A DNA stretch of 64,000 nucleotides from contig CADCXA010000034.1 in assembly GCA_902806565.1 (NCBI GenBank), positions 744,001 through 808,000 on the forward strand. The letters run 5' to 3'. Origin of the DNA: Hypoxylon rubiginosum (lineage: Eukaryota > Ascomycota > Sordariomycetes > Xylariales > Hypoxylaceae). Under the pieces are notes generated by a model that saw only the letters and a list, made by a program, of their open reading frames with translations, was not told the DNA's origin and ran no database searches. Both the position numbers and the translations under genes were made by a program. Below are positions 1 to 11,188 of this stretch, piece after piece (the stretch's first letter is position 1; every line of letters begins with the position of its first letter).

Positions 1-966
1 GATCTTAGAAAGCCTGGCAACGGACGAAAAGTTTTTGAACGAAGTCCTCAGACAGATTGTTGTTAGTAGATAATATGATACAACCCAACCGCCGCGGTTT
101 AGATCCTGGCTGATCAACTATCACTGAACTAATGCATGCGTTAGATCCCAACCGAGCCTAATGCGAATCTCCTGTCTATGCTGCTGGCAAACCTTGCAAA
201 ATGGGATTCTTTAAAGAGGATCTTGGACAAGAAGCAGCAGGCGCCAGACGAACTAGGTTCACATGATGTGGTCATGAACCAGCTGGTCGATCTTTTCGTC
301 AAAGGTGCAGACGGAGCGTATAACAAGAACGCCGACTTTGACCATCTCGCCTACCTGTTCGCTGATCTTACAAAGCATGCCGAGATCCGCCATTACTTCG
401 TACGGAAGCAAGAGTATGACGGGATCGTGCCTCTCACAAAGCTCAAAGTCTTTACCGAGTACAAGTCGGACGTCAGACGGAAAGGGGTTGCTTCCACTAT
501 CAAGAATGTGGCCTTTGATATACCCTCACATCCGCTATTCCTGTCAGAGGACGACATCGATATCCTACCATATATCTTGTTGCCGATAATGGGGAACGAG
601 GAGTATGACGAGGAAGAGATGATGTCGATGCTTCCTGATCTTCAGCTACTCCCTCCTGATAAGCAGCGCGACGCCGATCCAAACATCATCCAAACGCATG
701 TCGAGACCCTGTTGCTTTTGTCGAGCACTAGGGAAGGTAGAGAGCAAATGCGGAATGTCAAGGTGTACCCAATCATTCGGGAAACTCACCTGCGGGTTGA
801 TAGTGAAGGCGTTCGAGATGCCTGCGAGCGGCTAGTCCAGGTACTGATGCGAGATGAGGCGGACCCAGACAAGGCGGATCCAGAAAAGGCGGGCCGCGTC
901 AAGGAAATTGAAGATGGCGACCACGACGGCAGCGAAGACGACGATGACCAAATTATTGAGGTTTAA
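1..966 (+). CDS. HGH1: HGH1 homologue (FAM203/Brp16), 5'-truncated by the window edge
   Basis: Carboxy-terminal part of the HGH1 protein. In yeast Hgh1 is an armadillo-type cochaperone that helps fold translation elongation factor 2 in the cytoplasm. Two exons are visible: 1-61 (frame starts at base 2, ends in LRQIV) and 145-966, joined in phase 0 across an intron at 62-144 (donor GTTAGT, acceptor GTTAG). The family block (I/D)PTEPNANLLSMLLANLAK lies at the start of exon 2, followed by the stretch with FDIPSHPLFL and ILPYILLPIMG typical of the DUF383/DUF384 region. The last ~45 residues are Asp/Glu-rich, ending EDDDDQIIEV. The N-terminal half lies outside the window. Identity is from remembered family motifs and is strong. 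Confidence 0.9.
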
Positions 967-3662
967 ATCGCGCAAAGTGTGTCATTTTCCCGCAAACTAT
1001 TAGGTAAAGCTGTCGCGTACCCGCTACGAGTTGATGGAGCCCATGGGGGTTTCGTTCCGAGCTGTTTCAACGATTTGAAAACGATTACCGAGGAACATAT
1101 GCAAGCGACTCGCCCATATTAGAAGAAAATCCTCGAAGACGCTCCCGCCGCATCGGAGCTGTGATATACATAGCTGTAAGGCTTGCTACAAGATTTAATA
1201 TATCCTGAAACTGGGTACTGTGGCTGGTTTGGGAGGATACCATATAACTATTGCCCACACGAAGGGCTCTATTGCATCAGCCAAGGCAAATCGCGCAGTT
1301 CTCGTCGTCATATTTGATCCTTAGGAATTGTCAATCCCATAATAAATAGGCTACCCGAACGGGTGCAGCCTCTACGTGCCTAAACAAAGGTCTCACCAAA
1401 ATCGCAACCGAGAACATCCTAAAGAGAGGCGACTAACACGTGGGAAATGGTGAAGGAAGCTCTAGACACCTCGTTAGCGAATTTGTGGGCTGAGATCCAA
1501 CATCTAGGCCAGAACATGGCACGTTAAACGTCGTTAGCTTTTCTTCATAACTCCAGTGGGTAGGCAAAACCAACTCGTGATCAAGCATATCCAAAGGTGC
1601 CATTTAATTTATTATCGACACCGAGGACTCGGGATCAACGAAAGCCTGCTTCACTAATAACTCGTGATTGGGCAATACGACTGAACTCAGCTCCTGAAAC
1701 TCGCCGTCTACCTGCCCAAGAGGGAACCATTTCCATCAGGTTGCCTAAGAGAGCTCAAGGCTTGAGGAGCGTGGACAAATACTCCCACCTGATTGGCCGG
1801 TGTCCAACCTGCCACTAGAATTTGCAGAACTGTTTTTTTTTTATCAGATGTTGCTGAAGACTGATATTATTTTAGCTAATAGTTATACGATCTATATGCG
1901 GTTTGGAGCAAGCTCGGTCAAACCCGGTACCTGCTCGTCTGGAGATTTCGGTCTGTTACCAATTGAGAATTTCTATACAAAACTCCTTATACGCTGGATC
2001 AGACTGCATAGCCGAGAACTCCGTCCCTTACGTTCTCGCTTCTAGCTAGGGATATCAAGGGAAAGAGGAGAGCCTATCAGGTTGGTACAAAGAGCTATCG
2101 CTCACAAGCATTCCTCGCCGTCATGTCACTACGTCTTGGGCTCTTGGTGAAATCTTGTTTCAACCTCGGGATGCCTTGGCGACGTTTAGATTCAGCTGTC
2201 AAAGACTTTCAAAGACTTGATGGTGGTGGCCATCCAAAGAGAGGAGAGCTTCCTGTCAGCCTATGTCGCAAGGATCCTTGCGTGAATGGGTTGCAAGGGT
2301 CTTTCGGGGTAACCCCCCTGCTTGTTCCCCACCGATTTACGGGTTGAGGCGTCGTCCATATTTTCCCTGCCCCCTGGCGAATCACACGCTTAGAGCCGCA
2401 ACATGTGCTCCCAGCTACAACTCTAATTCGTCTTCAATGAACCACCCAATCCTGCTATCCTGCCCGCGGAAGCACCTTGATTGGGCCGAGTGTGGTTGGT
2501 TCCAACTACCAGCTACGATTCCGAGACCCCGTACACTACAATCAGGAGCTTCTGAGCTTTTCATCAGCCTAGCCTCGTTCTGCGCATCAAATGCGAAAAT
2601 AGAGTCATTAAACCTGTTCGGCTTCCTCTCCCCTTCCATTTAGCTTCTATGCATTTGGCTCTCGGCGCGGAAGACGATCCATAGATGCCCAGTCGGCCAG
2701 TCCCTTTGCACGCTAGACGACGCGTGCTCTCCTGATATTTCTGCAGACTAGACCCTATGGACCTATGGACCCATAAGCGTGCCGCGTCTTGTCATCTCGC
2801 ATCTCGATTCAGATGTTCTTCCCACTGGAGCTGCGCAACTAGCTCCATAGCTGACAATAGTCAATACTAAGTCTCGCCAGTCTCGTCTGATACCTCGAGA
2901 CTTGTACGCATCGGGTCAGCGCGTTGCATCATGGTGTAGAAGTAAGACAGTCCTGCGTCCAAGGCGTTCTCTGTCTCTGGGCAAGAATGATGTTACAGGC
3001 ATAACCAAGCCTGCCAACAGGCACACCTGAGTCTGCCAGTTCATTGACATGATGTAAATACGAGCCGCCCGATAATGCTGCCGGACCCCTAGATACTATG
3101 TGTAATGTGTAGTAGTTGGAACCACTTGTGGACACCGACGTGGTGGATTGGTTTTGACCTGTTTATGCTCCTGCGCCGACTCGTTACATACTGACCCATG
3201 CAGCCTGCGTTTATCTCATGTTAACAAGCTGCCAATGGGGCGTGTTCGGCCGGACGTACCGCCCACTGTGGTGGGATTACAATGTCTGGATCCCGTCCTA
3301 ACGTTGCGGTCCACACCCTACCGATCTCTTATGTTAGCCGGCTGGTTGGATGGCGTCCGGTCCCCTGTAACCATAGGTAGACTGTACCTGAGACCTGCTT
3401 ACAGTCATGGCCAAGCTCGGACATAGGCGAGTAACCTACAAAAGGATCGCACGTCCCATCCGATTCACATCTCCCCCCCTTGTGGTTTCGTTGCCTATCA
3501 TACAAGTCCCTGTAGGGTGACAGCCTCCCTTGCTTATATATATTGCTTGCTGTCTTCCCCGCGCATAGATACCGGATTAGCAGTACATAGTTCGAGGTAT
3601 ATCGCAGAACGTATCCCTGATCGACCTCAAAAGGGCACGGACAGCGCCCTCGATCTACAGCC
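967..3662. other. Intergenic, HGH1 to phosphate permease
   Basis: About 2.7 kb with no convincing gene. Open frames here are short and have no recognisable motif or splice pattern. The only regulatory candidate is an E-box CACGTGGG at 1437-1444, 2.2 kb upstream of the phosphate permease. The last few hundred bases are presumably its promoter and leader. Confidence 0.6.
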
Positions 3663-5511
3663 ATGGCCGCCCAGAAGACTTCTGGTGGCAACAATGCCTA
3701 CCACAACTTCCACAATGACTTTCTTCACATCCAGGATCCCAACGAGCGCCGTCGTCTTGCGCTCGCCGAGATCGACAAAGCTCCCTTCGGATGGTACCAT
3801 GTCAGGTAGGGTCATCTAGTCGTGGCTGTAGCATCATCTGCGCGAGGCTAATCATTTGAGTATAGAGCATGCGTTGTCGCTGGTATCGGTTTCTTCACGG
3901 ACTCGTACGATATCTTCGCCGTCAGCTTGTTAAACGTCATGTTGGGGATTGTCTACTACCCAGGCGTCGGGACCTTGCCTACCTCTTCTGACAGCGCTAT
4001 CAAGCTATCGACCTCAGCCGGCACAGTTATCGGGCAGTTGGCTTTCGGTTACCTTGCAGATCACGTCGGTCGAAAGCGCATGTACGGTCTCGAGTTGATT
4101 ATTATCATCTTTGCTACCCTCGGCCAAGCCCTCGCCTCCGGGTCGCCCTCGGTCAACATCATCGGTCTCATCATCTTTTGGCGCGTCCTCCTCGGCGTAG
4201 GCATCGGCGGAGACTACCCCTTGTCCAGCATCATCACCTCCGAGTTTGCTACTACAAAATGGAGAGGGGCTATGATGGGTGCCGTCTTTGCCATGCAAGG
4301 TATCGGACAGATGGTTTGCGCATTCGTCATGCTGTTCGTCACCCTAGGCTTTAAGGAACAGCTTTCGGCCTCGGCGGGGGTTTCCAGCTGCGAGGGCTAC
4401 TGCGCCATTGCGGTAGACAAGATGTGGAGGACCTTGATTGGTTTCGGTGCCGTCCCCGCCTGCATCGCTCTCTACTACCGATTGACAATCCCCGAGACTC
4501 CTGTAGGTCATTCACACCCCGATGTACGAATAACTGCTTACGGTTCTCATAGCGCTATACTTTCGACGTCGCCCGTGATGTCGAGAAGGCTGCCGACGAT
4601 GTCAGGGCATACATTTCTGGCAAACCCGAAGGCCACCCCGACGACATTACTCGCATCGAGGCCCGCGAGGCTGCCCAGACCCAGATGAATATTCCCAAGG
4701 CTAGCTGGAACGACTTTATTCGCCATTATTCTATCCCTAAGAACGGCCTACTCCTTTTCGGCACCGCTGGCTCGTGGTTCGTTCTGGACGTCGCTTGTAA
4801 GTTTTCCAGATTCGTGTAGATTGTTCTCGGCCCTAACATTAAGTTCTAGTCTACGGTTTGTCCTTAAACAACGCCGTCATTTTAGAAGTTATCGGTTACT
4901 CGAGTAAGAACACCACATCAACCTACGAGGTCCTGTACAACACGGCCATCGGGAACCTGATCATCGTCCTGGCGGGAGCCGTCCCGGGATACTGGGTATC
5001 GGTTGCCACGCTCGACACGCTCGGCCGAAAGACCATCCAGATGGGCGGCTTCATCATCCTGACGATCCTCTTCATCGTCATGGGATTCTCGTACTGGCAC
5101 ATCTCCCCCAACTCGCTGCTGGCCATCTACGTGCTCGCCCAGTTCTTCTTCAACTTCGGCCCCAACATGACCACCTTCATCGTCCCCGGCGAGGTGTTCC
5201 CCACGCGCTACCGGTCGACGTCGCACGGCATCTCGGCGGCCTGCGGCAAGATCGGGTCCATCATCGGCCAGGGCGCCATCGCCACCCTGCGGACGAGGGG
5301 GACCCCCACGCACGACCAGCCGGCCCCCTGGATGGACCACGTGCTCGAGATCTACGCCCTCTTCATGCTCCTCGGCGTCTTCACCACGCTCTTCATCCCC
5401 GAGACCAAGCGCAAGACCCTGGAAGAGCTGTCGGGAGAAGACCAGCCCCTTCCCGTGCGTGTCGCCGACGCCGGCAGCAGTAGCAATACCAAGACCGCGG
5501 AGTCTCTGTAA
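3663..5511 (+). CDS. High-affinity inorganic phosphate:H+ symporter, PHO84/PHO-5 family (MFS)
   Basis: Plasma-membrane phosphate permease of the major facilitator superfamily, 561 residues. Exons are 3663-3805, 3866-4502, 4553-4796 and 4850-5511; all junctions keep frame (for example A|GA for Arg and T|TC for Phe). The protein begins MAAQKTSGGNNAYHNFHNDF and carries family blocks: GFFTDSYDIFAVSL in TM1, LADHVGRKRMYG (the MFS loop 2-3 motif), GVGIGGDYPLSSIITSEFA in TM4, and GPNMTTFIVPGEVFPTRYRST in the second half, with about twelve hydrophobic segments. A central hydrophilic loop follows the PETP motif. By family knowledge it takes up phosphate under starvation and would be under the Pho4/NUC-1 regulator. 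It converges on the DUF427 gene downstream. Confidence in the family is high; Pho84 versus a close paralogue is not resolved. Confidence 0.95.
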
Positions 5512-6191
5512 AAACAGTCATTAATGCTAAGGAGAAAAAAAACTACCTACTCTCTTTGAAATAAAAGGACAATTTTTTGTATTGTAACGGAACGGGCTGC
5601 AAGAACTTATCTATTCGGTGTTGCTATGTACGACACCTGATGTGAAATATCTAGTTCTTATGTTTTAGTATGGTATAAGAATGATATACCCTGTTATAAC
5701 TCGTTGGATGTCTGTCATTCACCTTCATGATTTAATTTCCTTTCTTCGGCTATGAGAGTGGTATCTTTACCTTCCTCTCTACCTAGTGTGGCGAGATGAT
5801 GCAATCACTCAGGAGTATCCACACCTGCGTGTTAAAGGGGCTACCGGCAAGGCCCCGTAAATTCGGGGTTGGACCCTATATGGCGACCGGGTGTTGATTA
5901 ACTTGAGACTTACTTTTCGTGTCTACTTAGGTATATCTGTTCATTGATTAAGCCACAGAACATGCTCGAGTGACTAAGGGGATAAAACAGGGCGCTGCAA
6001 GTATACCCGTAAAGGATCTTAGAATGGCTTCAAGTAGAAGTACCATACTTGAGAGAATTCGGAATTTAAGTATCTTGGATATTCAAAAAATCAGGTAGAT
6101 ACCTAATTGGCACAAGGGGCTCAACACTGGTAGTATTGGTCCTATACTTCCACCGCCTAGTATGGATGGTAAAGAAGTAAGGGAATTGATC
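5512..6191. other. Intergenic between convergent genes
   Basis: AT-rich 680-bp gap holding the 3' ends of the phosphate permease and the DUF427 gene. No other gene is seen. Confidence 0.6.
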
Positions 6192-6650
6192 CTATTCTGT
6201 CACGATATCCACCTTGGTTTTGTCTGTCGCCGGGTTAGATTTGCGGCCAGGATCAACGCCCATTGGCAGGACGTTTCAGTTACGTGAAACAACAGTGTTC
6301 ACTTACAAAAAGCAACGTAGTCCTTGATATGCTTCGCCTTCTCGAAGGGCTCGGGATAGTACCACGCAGCATTTGCCAACTCCTTGTCTAAAATTATTCA
6401 AGTCAGTGTTAGATAGGTATCAAGCCTCTTAAGCTTGGCATATGAGACGGGTGGCAATACCTCCCACTTTGAGGGTATAGTAGCTTGCATCGCCCTTCCA
6501 CCCGCAGTGCGTGTGCAGGTCTGTCTTGTCAAAGTACTCAGACTTGATGGAAGACGGTGGGAAATACACGTTGCCCTCGACTAGCTCGTAGGTGTCGGAC
6601 TCGGCGACCAGCGTGCCGTCTACAGTTGCTTGAACGTGACCGGATGGCAT
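6192..6650 (-). CDS. DUF427 domain protein
   Basis: Small single-domain protein of 100 residues. Read on the minus strand the exons are 6650-6461, 6387-6307 and 6223-6192. The second intron has a good donor (GTAAGT), branch point (CTAAC) and acceptor (GACAG); splicing yields the ending YVAFYKTKVDIVTE, which fits the family better than read-through. DUF427 features are visible: an N-terminal strand with a start like MPSGHVQATVDG, then VEGNVYFPPSSI, the core S-x-T/H segment HTHCGWKGDASYYTL, and AWYYPEPFEKAKHIKDYVAFY. The domain is widespread in bacteria and fungi; no biochemical function is established to my knowledge. It is transcribed divergently from the b2-type dehydrogenase 830 bp away, but I would not infer a shared role from that. 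Confidence 0.88.
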
Positions 6651-7480
6651 TGTCTCTGTACTTTCTTATTTTAATTTATTTTGATTTTAAGGTAACGATA
6701 GGATGATCAGTATAAAAGGAGAAATATATAATGAAACGTCTTCGTACTACTGTTATACTTGAGATACTGCGGGGTTACCAGCATCGAAATGTTCTAGAAG
6801 CATTTCCAAGTAGTTGATTACATGCACCTCTTAGTAATGCTGCAAATGTGTAACAACGATGAGGTCCATTTGTATAACAGTGAACGGTTATAACTGTCTA
6901 ACCTAAGTCTTCTATTAGATATGATCACAATATGATCACAATGGAGGCTATCAGACTATAAAGGCATTCACTTCTGATTTCATTCTTTAGGTACTTTGTG
7001 TATCAATCGAGTATATCCGCACTGTGACATACCACGAATCATATGCGAGATAATACAGTGCAAAGCAGTTCCCCAGTTCCCCCATAAACCGGCTACGTCA
7101 ACGAATAACGGTCGAGATATTTCCAAGGCCCGCCTCCAGAAACCCCGCTAGATTTTCTCCCGACGCCCGAGAGAGACCCATGCCGGTCCACTATCTCCAC
7201 GCTTTCTCCAACCTCTTCGGACCTCGTTGCGACGCTAGACTCAGTCGCAGTTCCACTAGGCGGGACCGAATGTCGGCAGTATTTAATCTCTGTGAGAGCC
7301 TCAGTGGCCAATTCCACTTCAACAGTTAGAACCTCTTACTGCGTCGCATTTTCTGTTCTCGTTCTGGTTGTTTCTCTACGGTCCTTCTTTGTGTATGAAG
7401 TGTTGTGTACTCAACTATCAACTACGAGATCTGCTTCAAATACGTCATTGCTGGGAGTTTTCAGAGTGAGCGTTATCGCA
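6651..7480. other. Divergent intergenic region (DUF427 / lactate dehydrogenase-like)
   Basis: 830 bp between two start codons facing away from each other. It should hold both promoters. TC-rich sequence lies at 7320-7400. The open frame running into the dehydrogenase from 7292 begins with GTG and has no ATG before 7481, so it is not taken as an N-terminal extension. Confidence 0.55.
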
Positions 7481-9141
7481 ATGGCGCTGTCTGGTGTCGA
7501 GGTTTCAAAGCACGACAGCAAGGAGAGTTGCTGGGTCATAATTCATGTAAGCCGCTCTACCTCCACCGCTGAGCCTCATCCAGTCCCTACTAACTTATAT
7601 GCCAAGGGAAAAGCATATGATGTCACGGAATTCTTGCCCGGTTAGTTGCTTTTAGCTTTTCCCATATAGGCCTTGTAAACTGATAACACTATAGAACACC
7701 CGGGTGGAATGGGTATTATTCTGAAGTATGCGGGTAAAGATGCTACGGAAGAATTTGAGCCCATACATCCTCCGGATACTCTGGACAAGTACTTGGACAA
7801 ATCGAAGCACTTGGGACCCGTCGATATGAGTACTGTTGCCAAGATTAAGGAGGCGGAAGACCCCGAAGAGGCCGAGCGGCAACAGCGTATAGCTGATAAG
7901 CCGTTACTGTCGCAATGTTACAACCTGATGGATTTCGAGTCGGTCGCTAAGAGGACTATGAAGAGGGGTGCTTGGGGCTACTACTCCAGCGCCGCAGATG
8001 ACGAGATCGTACGTCTCTATTTACGCCAGAAACCCCCAGAATATATACTGATATGGTTAATCAGACGCTACGAGAGAACCACGAAGCTTTTCACAGGATA
8101 TGGTTTCGGCCCAGGATTCTAGTTGACGTTAAGAAGGTTGATTTTTCGACCACCATGCTCGGCACCAAGGTTGACATGCCCTTCTACGTTACGGCGACGG
8201 CGCTGGGGAAATTGGGACACCCCGAGGGCGAGGTCTTGTTAACGAGGGCGGCGAAGAAGCACAACGTCGTGCAGATGATCCCCACCTTAGCCTCGTGCTC
8301 GTTCGACGAGATCATGGACGCCGCAGAAGGGGATCAGGTGCAGTGGATGCAGCTGTACGTCAACTCGGACCGGGCGATCACGGAGCGCATCGTGAAGCAC
8401 GCCGAGAAGCGGGGTTGCAAGGGCCTGTTCATCACGGTGGACGCGCCGCAGCTGGGCAGGAGGGAGAAGGACATGCGCAGCAAGTTCACGGACCAGGGGT
8501 CCAACGTGCAGTCGGGGCAGGCGACGGACACCTCGCAGGGCGCCGCGCGCGCCATCTCGTCCTTCATCGACCCGTCGCTGTCCTGGGACGACATCCCCTG
8601 GTTCCGGTCCATCACGAACATGCCCATCATCCTCAAGGGCGTGCAGCGCGTCGAGGACGTGCTCAAGGCGGTCGAGCACGGCGTCCAGGGCGTCGTGCTC
8701 TCGAACCACGGCGGCCGCCAGCTCGACTTCGCCCGCTCCGGCGTCGAGGTCCTCGCCGAGACCATGCCCGTGCTGCGCGAGCTCGGCCTCCAGGACCGCA
8801 TCGAGGTCTTCGTCGACGGCGGCGCGCGCCGCGCCACCGACATCATCAAAGCCTTGTGCTTGGGTGCCAAGGGTGTCGGCATCGGCCGCCCGTTCCTGTA
8901 TGCCATGTCTGCGTACGGCGTCGACGGCGTCGATCGCGCCATGCAGCTCCTCCGCGACGAGTTGGAGATGGGCATGCGCCTGATCGGCTGCACCAGCGTC
9001 GACCAGCTCAACCCCTCGCTCGTCGACATCCGCAATTTAGGCAGCCATGTCACCGGCGTGCCGAGGGACCACTTGGGCCACAAGATATACGATCCCCTTG
9101 TTACGCCTGGATTCAAGCCTCCAAAGTCTTCTAAGCTTTGA
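7481..9141 (+). CDS. Flavocytochrome b2-like L-lactate dehydrogenase (cytochrome b5 + FMN domains)
   Basis: Predicted 496-residue fusion of a cytochrome b5 heme domain and an FMN-dependent alpha-hydroxy-acid dehydrogenase domain, as in yeast Cyb2, which oxidises L-lactate to pyruvate. Exons: 7481-7546, 7607-7640, 7695-8008, 8065-9141. The b5 part has the heme ligands expected at His35 (EHPGG) and His58 (FEPIHPP). The FMN domain shows PFYVTATALGKLGHPEGE, the QLYV strand, FITVDAPQLGRREKDMR, and the catalytic-base segment LSNHGGRQLDF with His353, then DGGARRATDIIKAL and GVGIGRPFLY. The start is the first in-frame ATG. Unlike yeast Cyb2 there is no basic mitochondrial presequence before the b5 domain, so a cytosolic location is possible. 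Substrate could be lactate or another 2-hydroxy acid such as mandelate or glycolate; the sequence alone does not decide. Confidence 0.92.
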
Positions 9142-9742
9142 ATAATTTTGCTGTTTGTTTAAGAGACTCCGCCCTGCCTGCTTCTGTTCGTTTATATGGG
9201 CGTTAGGCATTCTTAGTCTGCGTGTGTGTATATATGTAAATATCTCTCTCTGCCTATCTTAAGCGAGACAAACTTGTGAATTTTGAGATCCAATCATACG
9301 AATTGTCCAGCCGCTACACTTCTTTCAGGAGGTTATTCCAGTTTACAGCTGAAGATAACAATATGCTGTGCAACCCTCCATCTGTCTCTCGATAGTAGCC
9401 CCCAAATAAGGCCCTATAGTTTTAAAAATGATGAAACCTGAATATATATATTTTCAGGACTTAGAGTTTCAAATAGATACTGGTTTTAGGCCTGGGTATG
9501 ACCTGTACTGGTGAGCGGGCTCCTGGCTTTCTGCCTATGTAGTATTGATAGAGGGCTATTATTGAAATAGCAATGCTCTTTAAATATTGAGCTTAGCCCC
9601 TGAGGAGCAATATCATGCTTCCTGTCCTTTTTCATACCGCATCCTTTTCTCTTCTCCACGCATACATCTACTGGGTATTTGGGATTTTTACAATAGTTCT
9701 GGGCAGTCAGTTAACCTAGTTTGTCACTTACAGGCGAGCAAG
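9142..9742. other. Intergenic, b2 dehydrogenase to CorA-like gene
   Basis: 600 bp of 3' UTR and promoter. An open frame running in from 9587 starts with TTG and is not considered coding. No other feature seen. Confidence 0.55.
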
Positions 9743-11188
9743 ATGGATTGGTTCCAAGCAGAGGCTCGCGAAAAACTCCTCCGTCAAATGAAGAGTAAGA
9801 GTTCAGAATGCCACGTGCTCGAAATCCAGGGCTCGGGCAACAATGTTGTTGCCTCGGACAGGATAATGCACATGGACGAAGTACCGACATACCTTAGATC
9901 TGAAGCGGACCAGCCGATTCTCAAACTTGTTAAGCTCCGAGTTTCCCTCTGGTTCAAGTATAAACAACGAAGTCCAGAGTTGGCTTGGGTCCCCGATATA
10001 ATTGCCGATCTAGGTTTTGATCCGTATACGATCGCGATGCTTACTAACGAGCAATACATACTTCGGGCATCGGAACGGAAGACCCATGAAGAGAGGCTAT
10101 TAAATGTGTTTGTTAACGGCGGTAGTTTGCGTATGATAGGTGAGTACAGCTGTGTGATACGATTTAGAGGGTCTTTATTTCGGATACGGTGCCTTCGAAG
10201 CATCGAAGTTACGTCGAGTTCTCTACAGGTCCTGCCTATTGTGCGCTAACTCGGTGTGCGGATAGTCTCATATAATGAAGCTACTAGCTCCACGACGTGC
10301 ATCCTCTTTGCACGGGATGGGAAGGACCCCGGGGATCTGTGGCAGCGTATGGCTAGGTTTTTGAGAGAGAACAAGGCGCTTTTTCAGAGCCCTTACTTTC
10401 TTCAGTCGTCATTCTTAGCAACCTACATTATGAACAAAGGGTTGCCCCTTACACAAGGGTTTAACACCGATTGGTATCTCGTCAATGATGGAAATCTCCG
10501 TAAGTGGGAGGAATTGCTCATCGATTTTCGCTTGGGGCAGCGCGCTTTCAGACTCTGTCGCGATATTGCATGCTATCTACGGGAGCAGCTAGATTCTAGC
10601 AAGGATTCAGATAGTCTGCATAGGGATGTTGTTGCGGGCAATGCGGGTGTAAGAAATGTACTCAACGTTATGGAGCCGTATATTACTTCGTCAGTTGAAC
10701 ATGTCGAATGGGGCCTGCGCAGAATTCACGACTATATGGCTACAGTAAGACTCTTCTCCCAGTGCGGCTGGTCTATCAATATATCCCAAGCATCTGAGCT
10801 AACCTTCGTCTAGGTATCTCGGGCCCTGATGCGCCAAGACACCATCGCCAGCATGGAGTTGACGAGGGGGGCTAAGGCAGACAGCTCATCGATGAAAGTC
10901 ATCGCTGTCATGACTATGATCTTTTTGCCAGGGACATTTTTCGCGGCGCTATTCGCGATCCCTTCTCTGAAATGGGACAATCAAGACGTTGTGGGAGAAA
11001 AATTCTGGATATACTGGGCTTTTACTATCCCCTTTACCCTGCTGATATTCTTCTTGTGGCTCGTCATCACGCAACGTAGCCAGATGAGGAGCCTAGTCGA
11101 TGCAGGAAAGGAGCAATGGTCAGCGCAGTCGCGCTTGGTAATACGACAGCGGACGGCGGACGAGGAAGAGGCAACTAAAAACAAATAA
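9743..11188 (+). CDS. CorA-like (Mg2+ transporter superfamily) fungal membrane protein
   Basis: Predicted 416-residue protein. Exons 9743-10139, 10266-10744 and 10814-11188, phase-consistent (G|TC for Val at the first junction). The N-terminal two thirds is soluble and contains a helical region (FRLGQRAFRLCRDIACYLREQL). The C-terminus has the CorA pattern: a long helix with RQDTIASMELTRGAKADSSS, then two transmembrane segments at about residues 320-340 (AVMTMIFLPGTFFAALFAI) and 356-377 (FWIYWAFTIPFTLLIFFLWL), followed by a basic tail. The IFLPxT entry to TM1 is conserved, but the GMN signature that normally ends TM1 is absent; AIPS occupies that place. Such divergent CorA-like proteins are common in filamentous ascomycetes, and their transport activity is mostly untested. 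The role here is therefore open. Confidence 0.8.

Noticed and set aside
3329..3694. 121-codon minus-strand frame
   Set aside because: Overlaps the phosphate permease promoter and first exon; no motif.
7292..7480. N-terminal extension of the b2-type dehydrogenase
   Set aside because: Starts with GTG and has no ATG before 7481; hydrophobic, not a basic presequence.
8295..9134. Long frames in other phases over the lactate dehydrogenase exon
   Set aside because: They overlap an unmistakable FMN enzyme; Arg-rich shadow translation.
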